DNA of 64,000 bases from Sva-07 sp963716235 (GTDB lineage: Bacteria > Actinomycetota > Acidimicrobiia > Acidimicrobiales > Ilumatobacteraceae), in contig CAVQTE010000030.1 of assembly GCA_963716235.1 (NCBI GenBank), positions 62,001 to 126,000 of the forward strand, written 5' to 3'. Below are positions 1 to 8,804 of this stretch, one piece after another (the first letter of the stretch is position 1; the number at the start of each line of letters is the position of its first letter). A model generated the notes under the pieces. It saw nothing but the letters and a program-made list of their open reading frames with translations. It had not been told where the DNA came from and ran no database searches. Position numbers and translations under genes: made by a program.

Positions 1-209
1 AACAGCGTCTCGCGAACGGCATACGCGGTGCCGGCCGAGCCGATCACTGCAGCGGCTGCCACGACGGCGACGAAGGTCCGACCGGACCACGAACGCCATG
101 CACCCGAACGGGGACCCTCGGTGGGGCCGCTCTCGGGGGTGTGCACCGATCTCACCGGTGCGAGCGCGCGCCCGTCACCGTGCCCGCTGTCGAGCCAGTT
201 GTCACTCAC
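1..209 (-). CDS. Membrane-anchored protein, N-terminal fragment (runs off left end)
   Basis: An open frame starts at GTG (207-209, reading leftward) and stays open to the window edge, giving about 69 residues. A hydrophilic N-terminus rich in Gly, Pro, Ser and Arg is followed by one hydrophobic segment at about residues 45-65 (FVAVVAAAAVIG core). The layout of cytoplasmic tail, one membrane segment and presumed extracytoplasmic remainder resembles the N-terminus of the HtrA-type protease at 31.4 kb, but no catalytic region is visible, so function is unknown. The ribosome binding site is weak. It diverges from the GH130 gene. The call rests on frame openness and the membrane segment only. Confidence 0.45.
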   Translation of the reverse strand, partial: MSDNWLDSGHGDGRALAPVRSVHTPESGPTEGPRSGAWRSWSGRTFVAVVAAAAVIGSAGTAYAVRETL

Positions 210-377
210 ATCAGTCACTCTGCCTGCCGAACCCGGCGAACGCCATGCGACCTTGGTCGTAGTACCTGCCGCGGAGGTTGGTGGGCATCGCCGCCGTGCG
301 CCTGGGTCTGCCGGTACGGTGCGTCTGTCGTCGTCAGTCCGACGTCGCGATCGATCACCGTGAAACCGGAGGTTTCC

Positions 378-1868
378 ATGGATGCGCTCCGGATGACACG
401 TTCTGACTCGGTACGTCTCGTTCCCGATACGCGGCGCGTCATCGCCAAACCCTTTCTGCCTGGCGAGGAGGTGTATCCGGACGGGTCCTCGCGCCTGCGG
501 TTGGTGCTGGATCGGATCATGGGGATGTCGGAGCAGACGGTCACCGAGACGCTGGGCGCAGCTCGCCGAGAACTCGCCGGTCGGCATCGCGATCTGGATG
601 CCATCCTCGAGCGGAACGCGGGGATCGTTGCCGCACGTCTCGGTGACATCGAGATGGTCGACGCACGGCTCTCGCTCGATCGAATCCATCTGATCGGGGC
701 GTACTTCACGCACGAGTACTCGATCGAGGCCGCGGCGCTCGGGAATCCGTCGATCGTCGCCGCTCCGGATCAATCAGGTCTCGAGTCGGGCGTTGTTCGT
801 TTCGTCATGAGTCTGCGGGCGATCGGGGAGGGCCACCGCTCGTCGATCGAGTTCCGGACAGGCCTCATCAGGTCGGATGCCTCGGTTGAACTCGACCCGG
901 CCAGCGACTACGCGGTCACCGGGGAACGCACGCCGCACTCGTACGACAAGCGTTTCTTCACCATGAAGCTCGACGACATGGCGATGTTGAACGAGGTCGA
1001 AGAGCGAGTCCTGACTCGTTTGGAGGACGAGTTCACCATGGCCGAACTCGAAGCGGCCATCGAGGCGCTCGACGACGAGGAAATCGATCGCTCGATCTCG
1101 GGTGAGACCACGAGAGTGTTGCACTGGTTGGCATCGTCGAACTACCGCACCTCGTTCCCGGCATCGATCGACATCTCCGAGCGGGTCCTGTTCCCGAGCG
1201 GCCCCACCGAGAGCCACGGGATGGAGGACGCTCGATTCGTACGGTTCACCGGCGACGACGGAGCGATCACCTACTACGCGACCTACACCGCGTTCGACGG
1301 TCACCAGATCCTGCCGCAGCTCATCGAGACGGCCGATTTCACGCATTTTCGTGTCACAACGCTCAGCGGCCGCGCTGCGCACAACAAGGGGATGGCGATC
1401 TTCCCGCGCATGATCAACGGGAAGTACATGGCGCTGGGGCGACACGACAACGTGAACAACTTCATCATGACGTCGAGCGACGTCCGGATGTGGCGCGACG
1501 CAACCGTGATCCAGGAACCGGAGCGACCGTGGGAAATGACGCAGCTCGGCAACTGCGGTTCGCCGCTCGAAACCGATGCGGGCTGGCTCGTGATCACTCA
1601 CGGCGTGGGACCGTTCCGGCGCTACACGCTGGGTGCGATCCTGCTCGACCTGGACGACCCGAGCCGGATGATCGGCCACCTGAAAGAACCATTGCTCAGC
1701 CCCGACGACGACGAGCGCGACGGCTACGTGCCCAACGTCGTCTACTCGTGCGGCAGCATGATCCATGCCGGCCACCTCGTGCTGCCCTACGGCTACGCGG
1801 ACGTCGGGGCACGCATCGCCACCCTTCCGCTCGACGAGTTGCTCAGCCGGTTGACCAACCCGGTGTAG
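378..1868 (+). CDS. Glycoside phosphorylase/hydrolase, GH130 family
   Basis: The 496-residue product looks like a long-form GH130 protein. GH130 enzymes phosphorolyse or hydrolyse beta-1,2- or beta-1,4-linked mannosides. About 150 N-terminal residues look helical, followed by the five-bladed beta-propeller region. The family hallmark GMEDARF lies near residues 281-287 and HNKGMAIFPR (substrate or phosphate binding region) near residue 340. ATG 378 is chosen because a strong GGAGG lies 5-6 nt upstream; the open frame extends further upstream without support. It converges with and overlaps the end of the gene at 1843-2890 by 26 nt. With the neighbouring GT4 genes it suggests turnover of a mannose-containing glycan. 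Whether it is a phosphorylase or hydrolase cannot be decided here. Confidence 0.8.
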   Translation: MDALRMTRSDSVRLVPDTRRVIAKPFLPGEEVYPDGSSRLRLVLDRIMGMSEQTVTETLGAARRELAGRHRDLDAILERNAGIVAARLGDIEMVDARLSLDRIHLIGAYFTHEYSIEAAALGNPSIVAAPDQSGLESGVVRFVMSLRAIGEGHRSSIEFRTGLIRSDASVELDPASDYAVTGERTPHSYDKRFFTMKLDDMAMLNEVEERVLTRLEDEFTMAELEAAIEALDDEEIDRSISGETTRVLHWLASSNYRTSFPASIDISERVLFPSGPTESHGMEDARFVRFTGDDGAITYYATYTAFDGHQILPQLIETADFTHFRVTTLSGRAAHNKGMAIFPRMINGKYMALGRHDNVNNFIMTSSDVRMWRDATVIQEPERPWEMTQLGNCGSPLETDAGWLVITHGVGPFRRYTLGAILLDLDDPSRMIGHLKEPLLSPDDDERDGYVPNVVYSCGSMIHAGHLVLPYGYADVGARIATLPLDELLSRLTNPV

Positions 1869-2890
1869 TGCGCGCCGCGTGGCCCGGCACGCCGGCGGCC
1901 AGTCGCGGGGCGTACTGCATCGTGCTGATGAGTGCCAGTGTGGACTCGGCACCCTGGTTGAGGTTCGGGCCGGTCGGCGTCAAGCCGTCGTAGCCGCCGT
2001 TCGTGTCGATGTCCCACATCACTGCGCCGACGTCGTTGTTCCCGGCGAACCATTCGATCGCGAGATCGATGCCTCGTTGCCAGTCACCGTCACCCGTCAC
2101 CGTGAGCGCGCGTGCGCACGCGTCGGCCATCGCTGCGACTTCGATCGGCTGTTGATCGAACCGCCGGGTGCCGTCGCCGCGGCCTGCCCCACCGACCGGT
2201 GTCGGCGAGAGGTGGCCATCGACGGTCTCACGCGCGAGGAGCCAACGCAGCAGCGTCAGCCCGTCGTCGAGGACGTCGGAGCGATCGAGGATGTGGCCGG
2301 CCGCGATGAGCGCCTCCGGCAACGCCGCGTTGGCGTAGGTCAAGCGAGGCTCCGGCCAGGGCCAGTCACGCTCCGTCGACAACGGTCCGATCGTCGTGAC
2401 CGCGTCGGCGAGCAGGTCGCGGGCTCGCACATGGCCCATGTCGTGTTCGGCCACCTCGGCGGCACCGAGCGCAGCGAACGCCATCGCACGACGATGCGGT
2501 GATCGTTGCTTCGCCCCGCGGTCGAAGTACGACGAGGCGCTCGAACGCATCTCCTGATCGTCGGCACGTCGAGCTGCGGTTCCGAAGGCCCAGAGGCTGC
2601 GACCCCAGCAGTCCTCGACGCCGTAGCGGCCGTGCCAGCGACCGTTCGCGTCGCGTCGGTTGCGGGTTCGCCCCGTCGCGCTCTGCGCCGCGGCCAGGAA
2701 GCGGAACGCAGTCCACCTGAGCTCGTGCATCGCCTGACTCTCGTCGGGCTCGCGAACGGCAACGATCAGCAGTCGCGCCACGTCGTCGGTGCAGTAGCCG
2801 TGCTCGACGCGGTTCGCCATGGTCGGCGTGCTCGAACATCCCGATGCCGTCGGTCATCGACCGCACATGATCGAAGGATGCCAGCGTCAC
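1843..2890 (-). CDS. Glycan-locus alpha/alpha-barrel-like protein, frameshifted
   Basis: The N-terminus reads from GTG at 2890 (SFDHVRSMTDGIGMFEHADH...), in a 4-nt GTGA overlap with the upstream glycosyltransferase stop. The remainder, from RVEHGYCTDDVARLLI to the stop at 1843, is in another frame. Proteins of this kind normally read ...EHADH..PRREHGYCTDDVAR continuously, so a one-base-type frameshift lies at about 2804-2812. The body has repeated Trp/Gly-rich helices (GRYGVEDCWGRSLWAFG, WPWPEPRLTYANAALPEA, WDIDTNGGYDGL), typical of alpha/alpha-barrel carbohydrate-active proteins found beside GT4/GH130 genes. The exact reaction is unknown. Intact length would be about 349 residues. Sequencing error is more likely than a true mutation because both halves are conserved. 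Confidence 0.6.
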
Positions 2891-4077
2891 GTGGTCACCG
2901 ACTTCCTCGTCGCCACGACCTGGTCAGCGAGATCGGAATACCGCCGAGCGACTGCGGGCCACGACAGGCCCGGCGCGAGGCGGCGCGCCTCGGCGGCCAT
3001 CGACGCTGCCAGCCGAGGTTGCGTGAGCACGGACCGGATCGCTTGGCCGAGCACGACGGGATCGCGCTGCGGTACGACGATCCCTGCGCCGCTTGCGAGC
3101 AGTTCCACCGCATGGGGGAACGCGGTCGCCACGACCGGTCGACCGGCTGCCACTGCATCCACCAAGACGCCGGACGTCACTTGATCACGCGAGTCGTAGG
3201 GGAGTACCACCAGATCGGCGGACTGGATCAACCGGTTCAAAGACGCCAGGTCACGGTACGTGTCGTCGAAGGTGACATGTGCCGCCGAGGCCGACCACGC
3301 GGCGCGCTCGACGAGCATCTCGCGGTAGGCCTCGCCGTCTCGCTCGCGCACCTTGGGGTGTGTCGCACCCGCAACGACGTATTCCGGGTGGGGATGCAGA
3401 TCGCTGAACTCGGACATGGCGTCGATGGCCCACTCGATTCCCTTGCCCGGGCCGAGCAGACCCCAGGTCAACAATCGGGCGTGTTCGCCGGGCTGGCGTC
3501 GATCGGCCGGCGGAGTGTCCGTCGGAGTCGCCGTCGGTGTCGTGGCGCCGTGCGGAATCAGTGTCACCTTGGCGTGATCGACGTCGAATCCCTCGAAAAG
3601 CCGTGTTCGAGCGGTCTCGGTCATGACCACCACGGCATCGGCCGCGGCGCACACCTGCTCGAGGACGCGCCGTTGGTTCGTCGTCGGGTGGCTCAGGACC
3701 GTGTGCGCCACCACGACGATCGGGGAATCGATTGCGGCCATCAGCTCGATGATCGACTCCCCGTCGGGGCCGTCGTACAAGCCGTACTCGTGCTGGACGA
3801 TGACGACGTCGTCGGCGTTCAACGCATCGGTGGCAGCGGCTCGATGTGCCGGGGTTCGACCCTCGAGCGACGCCACCACCAAGACGTCTTCGAGTTCCGG
3901 TGACGGGCCGATTCGAACCACGTTGACGGAGCATCCTGTGGCGATCAAGCCGGCCGACAGGGCTGCCGAGAACGTGGCGATCCCGCACGATGTGGGCGGA
4001 AATGTCGACAGGATCCCGAAGGATCGAACCTGGCTCTCTCCCGGGGTGACGGGTGGGACCGAAACGGTGGTGTGCAC
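2887..4077 (-). CDS. Glycosyltransferase, GT4-like (GT-B fold)
   Basis: The 396-residue protein has a GT-B glycosyltransferase layout. The N-terminal lobe begins SFGILSTFPPTSCGIATFS, and the nucleotide-sugar-binding lobe carries LLTWGLLGPGKGIEWAIDAM, VLPYDSRDQVTSGVLVDAVAAGRPVVAT (E-rich region modified) and a C-terminal helix. GTG 4077 is chosen because AAGGAG lies 6-7 nt upstream; an upstream ATG at 4152 lacks such a site. The stop overlaps the GTG of the next gene by 4 nt, implying translational coupling with the barrel-like protein. The donor sugar and acceptor are unknown. Beside GH130 and another GT4, a role in synthesis of a mannose-containing oligosaccharide or glycolipid is plausible. 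Confidence 0.75.
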   Translation of the reverse strand: MHTTVSVPPVTPGESQVRSFGILSTFPPTSCGIATFSAALSAGLIATGCSVNVVRIGPSPELEDVLVVASLEGRTPAHRAAATDALNADDVVIVQHEYGLYDGPDGESIIELMAAIDSPIVVVAHTVLSHPTTNQRRVLEQVCAAADAVVVMTETARTRLFEGFDVDHAKVTLIPHGATTPTATPTDTPPADRRQPGEHARLLTWGLLGPGKGIEWAIDAMSEFSDLHPHPEYVVAGATHPKVRERDGEAYREMLVERAAWSASAAHVTFDDTYRDLASLNRLIQSADLVVLPYDSRDQVTSGVLVDAVAAGRPVVATAFPHAVELLASGAGIVVPQRDPVVLGQAIRSVLTQPRLAASMAAEARRLAPGLSWPAVARRYSDLADQVVATRKSVTT

Positions 4078-4281
4078 GACAAACTCCTTGATCGGCTCGG
4101 ACGAGACGACAGGCCTGCGGAGGGCGACAGCGCAACTGGCCGTCCAGTCCAAGCGGGGCGCACACGCCCGAGGGACGTACCTTCACTGTAGTCGCCAGGG
4201 TTCCCGAACCGACGTCGGTACCATGGGGCCATCCCTCATCGCCATCACGGCACCGATTCCGGTCCATCCCTACGCGTCGCA

Positions 4282-5283
4282 GTGCTCGCTCCGATCGCCT
4301 GGCGGACTCCGCCGCGCCACTACGGCCCGTGGGAGCAGTTCGCATCGTTGCTCACCGAAGGTCTCGTCGCAGCGGGCCACGACGTCACCCTCTTCGCCAC
4401 CGCCGACTCGGTGACCGCTGCGACGCTGCACGGCACTGCGCCGACGGGCTGGTCCGACGACCCCACGATCGATCCGAAGGTCGCCGAGTGCCTCCACATC
4501 GCAGCGGTGTTCGAGCGGGCGGACCAGTTCGACGTGATCCACAACGGTTTCGACTTCCTCCCACTCACGTACAGCGGGCTCGTCGACACACCGGTGATCA
4601 CGACGATCCACGGGTTCTCGTCGCCCCGCATCGTGCCGGTGTACGAGCGGTACGACGCGACCACGCACTACGTCGCAATCAGTGACGCCGACCGACACCC
4701 CAACCTCCACTATGCGGCCACGATCCATCACGGCATCGATACAGCCTCCTTCGCCGTGCATCGCGCACCCGGAGATCACCTGCTGTTCTTCGGGCGGATT
4801 CACCCCGACAAGGGCACCGCTCACGCCATCGACGTCGCGCGTCGGTCCGGACGCCGGCTCGACATCGCCGGCATCATCCAGGACGAGCGGTACTTCCGAG
4901 AGGAAGTCGAGCCGCACCTCGACGGCGACCATGTCCGATACCTCGGCCCCGTCGCAGCGTCGGAGCGCGCTGACGTGCTCGGGCGCGCTCACGCCCTGCT
5001 CCACCTGATCGACTTCGACGAACCCTTCGGCTACAGCGTCGTGGAAGCAATGGCGTGCGGGACGCCGGTGATCGCCCACGATCGAGGTTCCATGCGCGAA
5101 CTCATCGACCACGGCACGACCGGGTTCCTCGTCGGCGACACGGCGGAGGCTCTCGAAGCGGTCGATGCCGCCGCTGACCTCGACCGTGATGCGATCCGCG
5201 CCGCCGCAGTGTCCCGCTTCGACATCACCACGATGATCGACCGGTACGTCGCCGTCTACCGAGACATGCTCCGCCCCACCTGA
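4282..5283 (+). CDS. Glycosyltransferase family 4 protein
   Basis: About 333 residues with a clear GT4 layout. The N-terminal Rossmann lobe has AWRTPPRHYGPWEQFASLL, and HPDKGTAHAIDVARRSG and FGYSVVEAMACGTPVIAHDRGS follow; the last is the EX7E-type donor-binding region. Family members usually begin MRVA.., and here LRVAVLAPIAW is preceded by a CTA codon, so the true start may be slightly upstream or the start base miscalled. GTG 4282 is the first usable start in frame. It is divergent from the other glycosyltransferase, with about 200 nt between them for two promoters, and is followed immediately by palindromic repeat copy 1. The substrate cannot be assigned. Confidence 0.8.
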   Translation: MLAPIAWRTPPRHYGPWEQFASLLTEGLVAAGHDVTLFATADSVTAATLHGTAPTGWSDDPTIDPKVAECLHIAAVFERADQFDVIHNGFDFLPLTYSGLVDTPVITTIHGFSSPRIVPVYERYDATTHYVAISDADRHPNLHYAATIHHGIDTASFAVHRAPGDHLLFFGRIHPDKGTAHAIDVARRSGRRLDIAGIIQDERYFREEVEPHLDGDHVRYLGPVAASERADVLGRAHALLHLIDFDEPFGYSVVEAMACGTPVIAHDRGSMRELIDHGTTGFLVGDTAEALEAVDAAADLDRDAIRAAAVSRFDITTMIDRYVAVYRDMLRPT

Positions 5284-5335
5284 CCGAAAATGCGGGGATT
5301 CGTGCACGGGGTGCACGAATCCCCGCACATTTCGG
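5284..5335. repeat. Palindromic repeat element, copy 1
   Basis: The ends CCGAAA (5284-5289) and TTTCGG pair. Inside them a small internal loop (one base on the left, two on the right) precedes a perfect 17-bp stem (5291-5307 with 5311-5327) and a 3-nt loop. It fills most of the 70-nt gap between the convergent GT4 and Rieske genes. The same end motif and GTGCAC centre recur at 9966, 32599 and 33666. It could act as a bidirectional terminator or be a REP-like mobile palindrome. Confidence 0.85.
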
Positions 5336-5353
5336 GTTCGTGGTGGAGCCGGC

Positions 5354-6499
5354 TCAGGCGTCGCGGATCTTGCGGTCCATGGTGTCGTGGTAACTGGCGA
5401 TCTTGCACTCGCGTTCGTTGAGGATGTGACGCGTGTAGCCGCTCGATCGCTTCGTCCGTGCGAGCTGGTCGTAGATCTCGATGTCCTCGCCGACCACTCG
5501 CTTCAGGCCCGCCCAGTGCGTCATCGTGCGCTGGTGATAGGCCGCATACTCGGGGTCGTCGAGGTCGCCGGGGTAGATCAGCTCCCAGCACAGGAAGCGA
5601 GTGCGGTCGACGTCGATCGGGATCGGGTTGAACACCTGGACGTGCTCGGGGTTGCAGTTGAACACCGTGTTCGGGAACACCACGTAATGGCAGATCGCGT
5701 AACGGTGGTGGTCGGGGTCGGCGGCCAACTCCTCGAGGCGTTCGGCCCGGGGTACGAAGCACATGTAGTTGTCGCCGACGATGTGGAACGACGTGTCACG
5801 CGCGGCCTTGACCCACTCGGGCGAGACGCCGTGCAGCTGCTTGGTGTGGTAGATCTCGTTGAAGCCGTCGACGATCGCCTTGTAGCTGACCGGCACATCC
5901 CACTCGACCACCTCGTGGAGCACCATGTCCTCCATCCGGAACCGGCCGAGGTCGGCGGCGATCTCCGGTCCGATGCCGTCGAGCAGCGGTGGTGCCTGGT
6001 CGGGTCCGGCCAGGTTGATCCACACCCAGCCACCCCACTCGTCGGCTGCCACGGCCGGCGACCGGAGGCCGTCGAGTTGTGCAGGGTCGAAGTCCTCGCG
6101 TTCGGGCACGCCCACCACGAGCCCCGTCGTGTCGTAGACCCAGCCGTGGTACGGGCACGTGAACCTGCGGGCCCCGCATCCGACCAGTTCGCCCACGATC
6201 GCCGGGCCTCGATGCTGACACACGTTGTGGAACGCGGCGAGCGACCCATCGGGCTGCCGGGTGACGACGACGGTCTCGCCGTGGCCCTCGAACGTCAGCC
6301 AGTCGCCGGCGTCGACGAGCTGTTCGGAGCGCCCGGCGATGATCCAGTGGCGGGCGAGCACGCGCTCGCGTTCCAACTCGAAGCGCACGGGATCGAGGTA
6401 CACGTCGGCGTCCATGGTGCTCGGGCCGTAGTCGGGGAGTGTCTTGACGCCCGGGCCGAGCCGGACGGGGACGTCGCCGCGTGTCGGGATGTGGACCAT
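5354..6499 (-). CDS. Rieske [2Fe-2S] aromatic-ring-hydroxylating-type oxygenase, large subunit
   Basis: The 381-residue protein has a Rieske domain with C94-x-H96 and C115-xx-H118 (CQHRG and CPYHGW). A catalytic domain follows with the mononuclear-iron ligands in DGFNEIYHTKQLHG. It should hydroxylate or demethylate an organic substrate using electrons from a separate reductase, and none is encoded nearby. ATG 6499 is chosen because GAGGAGC lies 4-5 nt upstream. A sigma70-like promoter (TTGACG, 17 nt, TATACA) at 6562-6590 directs it, overlapping a small palindrome shared with the divergent TetR gene. Repression by TetR and a substrate shared with the 6.6-9.9 kb operon are inferred. Confidence 0.85.
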   Translation of the reverse strand: MVHIPTRGDVPVRLGPGVKTLPDYGPSTMDADVYLDPVRFELERERVLARHWIIAGRSEQLVDAGDWLTFEGHGETVVVTRQPDGSLAAFHNVCQHRGPAIVGELVGCGARRFTCPYHGWVYDTTGLVVGVPEREDFDPAQLDGLRSPAVAADEWGGWVWINLAGPDQAPPLLDGIGPEIAADLGRFRMEDMVLHEVVEWDVPVSYKAIVDGFNEIYHTKQLHGVSPEWVKAARDTSFHIVGDNYMCFVPRAERLEELAADPDHHRYAICHYVVFPNTVFNCNPEHVQVFNPIPIDVDRTRFLCWELIYPGDLDDPEYAAYHQRTMTHWAGLKRVVGEDIEIYDQLARTKRSSGYTRHILNERECKIASYHDTMDRKIRDA

Positions 6500-6557
6500 C
6501 GTTGCTCCTCGAAGTAGATCGTTGCCGTCGCGTCGATCGACGGGTGACATTACGATC

Positions 6558-6569
6558 GTTATGTATAAC
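6558..6569. promoter_or_regulatory. Candidate TetR operator
   Basis: Inverted arms GTTAT and ATAAC separated by GT. The site covers the -10 hexamer of the leftward promoter and lies 21 nt before the TetR start codon. Position and symmetry suit autorepression plus control of the divergent Rieske gene; no binding evidence exists. Confidence 0.45.
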
Positions 6570-6590
6570 AGTTGTGATATTGTGCGTCAA
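6562..6590 (-). promoter_or_regulatory. Sigma70-type promoter of the Rieske gene
   Basis: On the minus strand TTGACG (plus coordinates 6585-6590) is followed after exactly 17 nt by TATACA (6562-6567). Transcription would begin near 6555 and leave a leader of about 56 nt before the ATG at 6499. The -35 hexamer abuts the TetR start codon, so the two divergent genes share control DNA. Confidence 0.55.
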
Positions 6591-7153
6591 TGCCGAAGGT
6601 CGTCGACGTCGATCAACGACGAATCGAGCTCGCCGATGCCGCGGCGCGCGTCATCGCCCGGTCCGGCATCGACGGCGCCTCACTGCGTGAAGTGGCGGCC
6701 GAAGCAGGTTGGACCACCGGGGCGCTCGTTCACTACTTCGCCAACAAACAGGAACTGCTGGCCTTCACGTTGCAGACGTCACTCGACAGGCGGCGATCCC
6801 GCCACGCCGACCGCGCATCGATGTCGCCGTCGGAAGCGCTCCACGCGATTCTCCGCAGCGCGCTGCCGATCACTCCCGAGACGACGCTGCACTGGATCGT
6901 CACGCTCGCCTTCGCCGCGCAGTCGAGCGCGGATGCCAACCTCGCTGCGGTCCAGCGCGCCGCATACCTCGACTTCCGCGACACCGTCTCGGCGCTCGTC
7001 GCCGGGGAGAGCGGCACACGAGATGCCGCCGATCGCGAGGCAGAGCGGCTGATCGCCCTCGTCAACGGGATCGCCCTCCAGGCGTTGTTCGCCCCCGACC
7101 TGTGGACCGAGCAACGCCAGGTCGACGCACTCGAGATCGGACTGGCGCGATGA
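6590..7153 (+). CDS. TetR/AcrR family transcriptional regulator
   Basis: The 187-residue protein has an N-terminal helix-turn-helix typical of TetR (ASLREVAAEAGWTTGALVHYF at about residues 25-45) and a helical ligand-binding C-terminus. It is first in a run of four genes joined by ATGA overlaps (TetR, TIM barrel, SDR, Rieske), so it probably regulates its own operon and the divergent Rieske gene through the palindrome at 6558. A -10-like GATATT lies 7 nt before the ATG, which would give a nearly leaderless transcript. The ligand is unknown. Confidence 0.85.
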   Translation: MPKVVDVDQRRIELADAAARVIARSGIDGASLREVAAEAGWTTGALVHYFANKQELLAFTLQTSLDRRRSRHADRASMSPSEALHAILRSALPITPETTLHWIVTLAFAAQSSADANLAAVQRAAYLDFRDTVSALVAGESGTRDAADREAERLIALVNGIALQALFAPDLWTEQRQVDALEIGLAR

Positions 7154-8055
7154 CCGCGCTCGCGGCCTCCACTCGAACTGCCGCAACCGAGCGACTCGTT
7201 CTCTCCCATTTCACCCTCGACCGCAACCATCCCCTCGACGACCGCGTCCGCGCCGCCGGTGCCGCGGGGTTCGACGGGATCGGCCTCTTCGCCGGGCAGT
7301 ACCGACAGCTCCTCGCCGACGGCTGGTCGGCCGGTCGGCTCCACGACCTCCTCGACGAGGGCGGGGTGTCGATGATGGAGGTCGAGGTGCTGTCGGGATG
7401 GGGTGCGCGCCACCCGACCGCGGACTACGTGGAGTTCGAGCGGTTCGTGTGGGAGATGGTCGACGAGTTCGACGTGGCGTACGTCCAGGCCATCGGGCCC
7501 GTCGACGTCGGGTCCGATGGGAGCTTCGACGAGGCAGGCGTTCGATTCGGGCAACTCTGCGACCGGGCCGCCGAGCACGGGGCGACCATCGGGCTCGAAT
7601 TCCTGCCGTTCACGAACATCGTCGACGCCGCCGACGCACTCGCCGTCGTCGAGGCGGCCGGACGTCCCAACGGGGGAGTCTGCGTCGACATCTGGCACCA
7701 CGTCCGTGGAGCGAACGACCTCGAGCTCATCCGACGGATCCCGACCGAGCTGATCGTCGGCGTGCAGATGAGCGACGGGCCCGCCGAAGCGGCGTCGTCC
7801 GACTACAAGGACGACTGTCTGCGCAATCGGGTGCCGCCGGGCGAGGGGACGTTCGACGTCGACGGCTTCGTGACCACCCTGCTCGACCTCGGCGTCGACC
7901 TGCCGTGGGACCTCGAAGTGTGCAACGAGCACGCTTGGGGTCGACCAGCCCGCGAGCACGTCGCGGCGTGTGCGATCGGCATGCGCAACGTGCTCGACCG
8001 ATGCCTCGCAACCCGACCGGCAGACGAACCACCAACCAAAGGAAACGAGACATGA
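7150..8055 (+). CDS. Sugar phosphate isomerase/epimerase-like TIM-barrel protein
   Basis: The 301-residue product matches the AP-endonuclease-2-type TIM barrel seen in sugar phosphate isomerases/epimerases and related lyases. Metal-binding positions are suggested by the glutamate in IGLEFLPF, D-x-W-H in CVDIWHHVRG, and the acidic/histidine C-terminal strand WDLEVCNEHAWG. It overlaps the TetR stop by 4 nt (ATGA) and the following SDR start by 4 nt. Next to an SDR and a Rieske oxygenase it probably isomerises or cleaves a pathway intermediate. Members of this superfamily are often mis-named from the fold, so the reaction is left open. Confidence 0.7.
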   Translation: MTALAASTRTAATERLVLSHFTLDRNHPLDDRVRAAGAAGFDGIGLFAGQYRQLLADGWSAGRLHDLLDEGGVSMMEVEVLSGWGARHPTADYVEFERFVWEMVDEFDVAYVQAIGPVDVGSDGSFDEAGVRFGQLCDRAAEHGATIGLEFLPFTNIVDAADALAVVEAAGRPNGGVCVDIWHHVRGANDLELIRRIPTELIVGVQMSDGPAEAASSDYKDDCLRNRVPPGEGTFDVDGFVTTLLDLGVDLPWDLEVCNEHAWGRPAREHVAACAIGMRNVLDRCLATRPADEPPTKGNET

Positions 8056-8804
8056 CGATTCCCACCTACGACTTCTCGGGCAAGGTCGCCCTCGTCACCG
8101 GCGCCACCGGCGGCATGGGCCGAGCCATCACGGCAGCGCTCGCCGCGGCCGGCGCCGGGGTGATGGCGAGCGACCTCTCCGAGCCCGCCGACGGCAGCCC
8201 ACCGGGTGCCACGGCCTTCGTCAGTGCCGACGTGAGCGATGCTGGTCACGTCGCCGCGCTCGTCGCCGCGACCGTCGAGCGGTTCGGCACGCTCGACTAT
8301 GCGGTCAACGCCGCGGCGATCGAGTTCGAGACGGTCCCGCTCGCCGACTGTGCCGACGACGACTTCGACCGGATGATGAACGTCAACACCCGCGGCGTCT
8401 TCGCCTGCATGAAGCATCAGATCGCCGCGATGCTCACAGCGGGAGGCGGCTCGATCGTCAACATCGCCTCGACCAACTCGTTCCGGCCGCAACACGACCA
8501 ACCTGCGTACACGGCGAGCAAGCACGCCGTGCTCGGCCTCACCCGCAGCGCCGCGATGGACTACGCGAAGCGCGGCATCCGCGTCAACGCGATCTGTCCG
8601 GGCGCCATCGACACCCCGATGCTGCGCAACGCGATGGAGCGACGTGGCCGCGACGCCGACGACGTCGCCAACCGGCTGAGTCCGCTCGGTCGGTTCGGCC
8701 GGCCGGACGAGATCGCCGCTGCGGTCCTCTGGCTCTGCTCGGACGCGTCGTCGTTCACCACCGGCCATGCCCTGGCGGTCGACGGAGGGATGCTCGCATC
8801 ATGA
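8052..8804 (+). CDS. SDR family NAD(P)-dependent oxidoreductase
   Basis: A classical short-chain dehydrogenase/reductase of 250 residues. The cofactor motif is TGATGGMG near residue 15, followed by NAAA and the catalytic Ser plus YTASK. The conserved ICPGAIDTPM and the C-terminal GHALAVDGGM are present. It should interconvert an alcohol and a ketone. ATG 8052 overlaps the preceding stop and the next ATG overlaps its own stop, so it is translationally coupled inside the TetR operon. AAAGGAAACGAG just upstream supplies a ribosome binding site. Confidence 0.88.
   Translation: MTIPTYDFSGKVALVTGATGGMGRAITAALAAAGAGVMASDLSEPADGSPPGATAFVSADVSDAGHVAALVAATVERFGTLDYAVNAAAIEFETVPLADCADDDFDRMMNVNTRGVFACMKHQIAAMLTAGGGSIVNIASTNSFRPQHDQPAYTASKHAVLGLTRSAAMDYAKRGIRVNAICPGAIDTPMLRNAMERRGRDADDVANRLSPLGRFGRPDEIAAAVLWLCSDASSFTTGHALAVDGGMLAS

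Noticed and set aside
4077..4152. ATG 4152 as the start of the leftward glycosyltransferase
   Set aside because: GTG 4077 has an AAGGAG site at proper distance, and the extra 25 residues show no family similarity.
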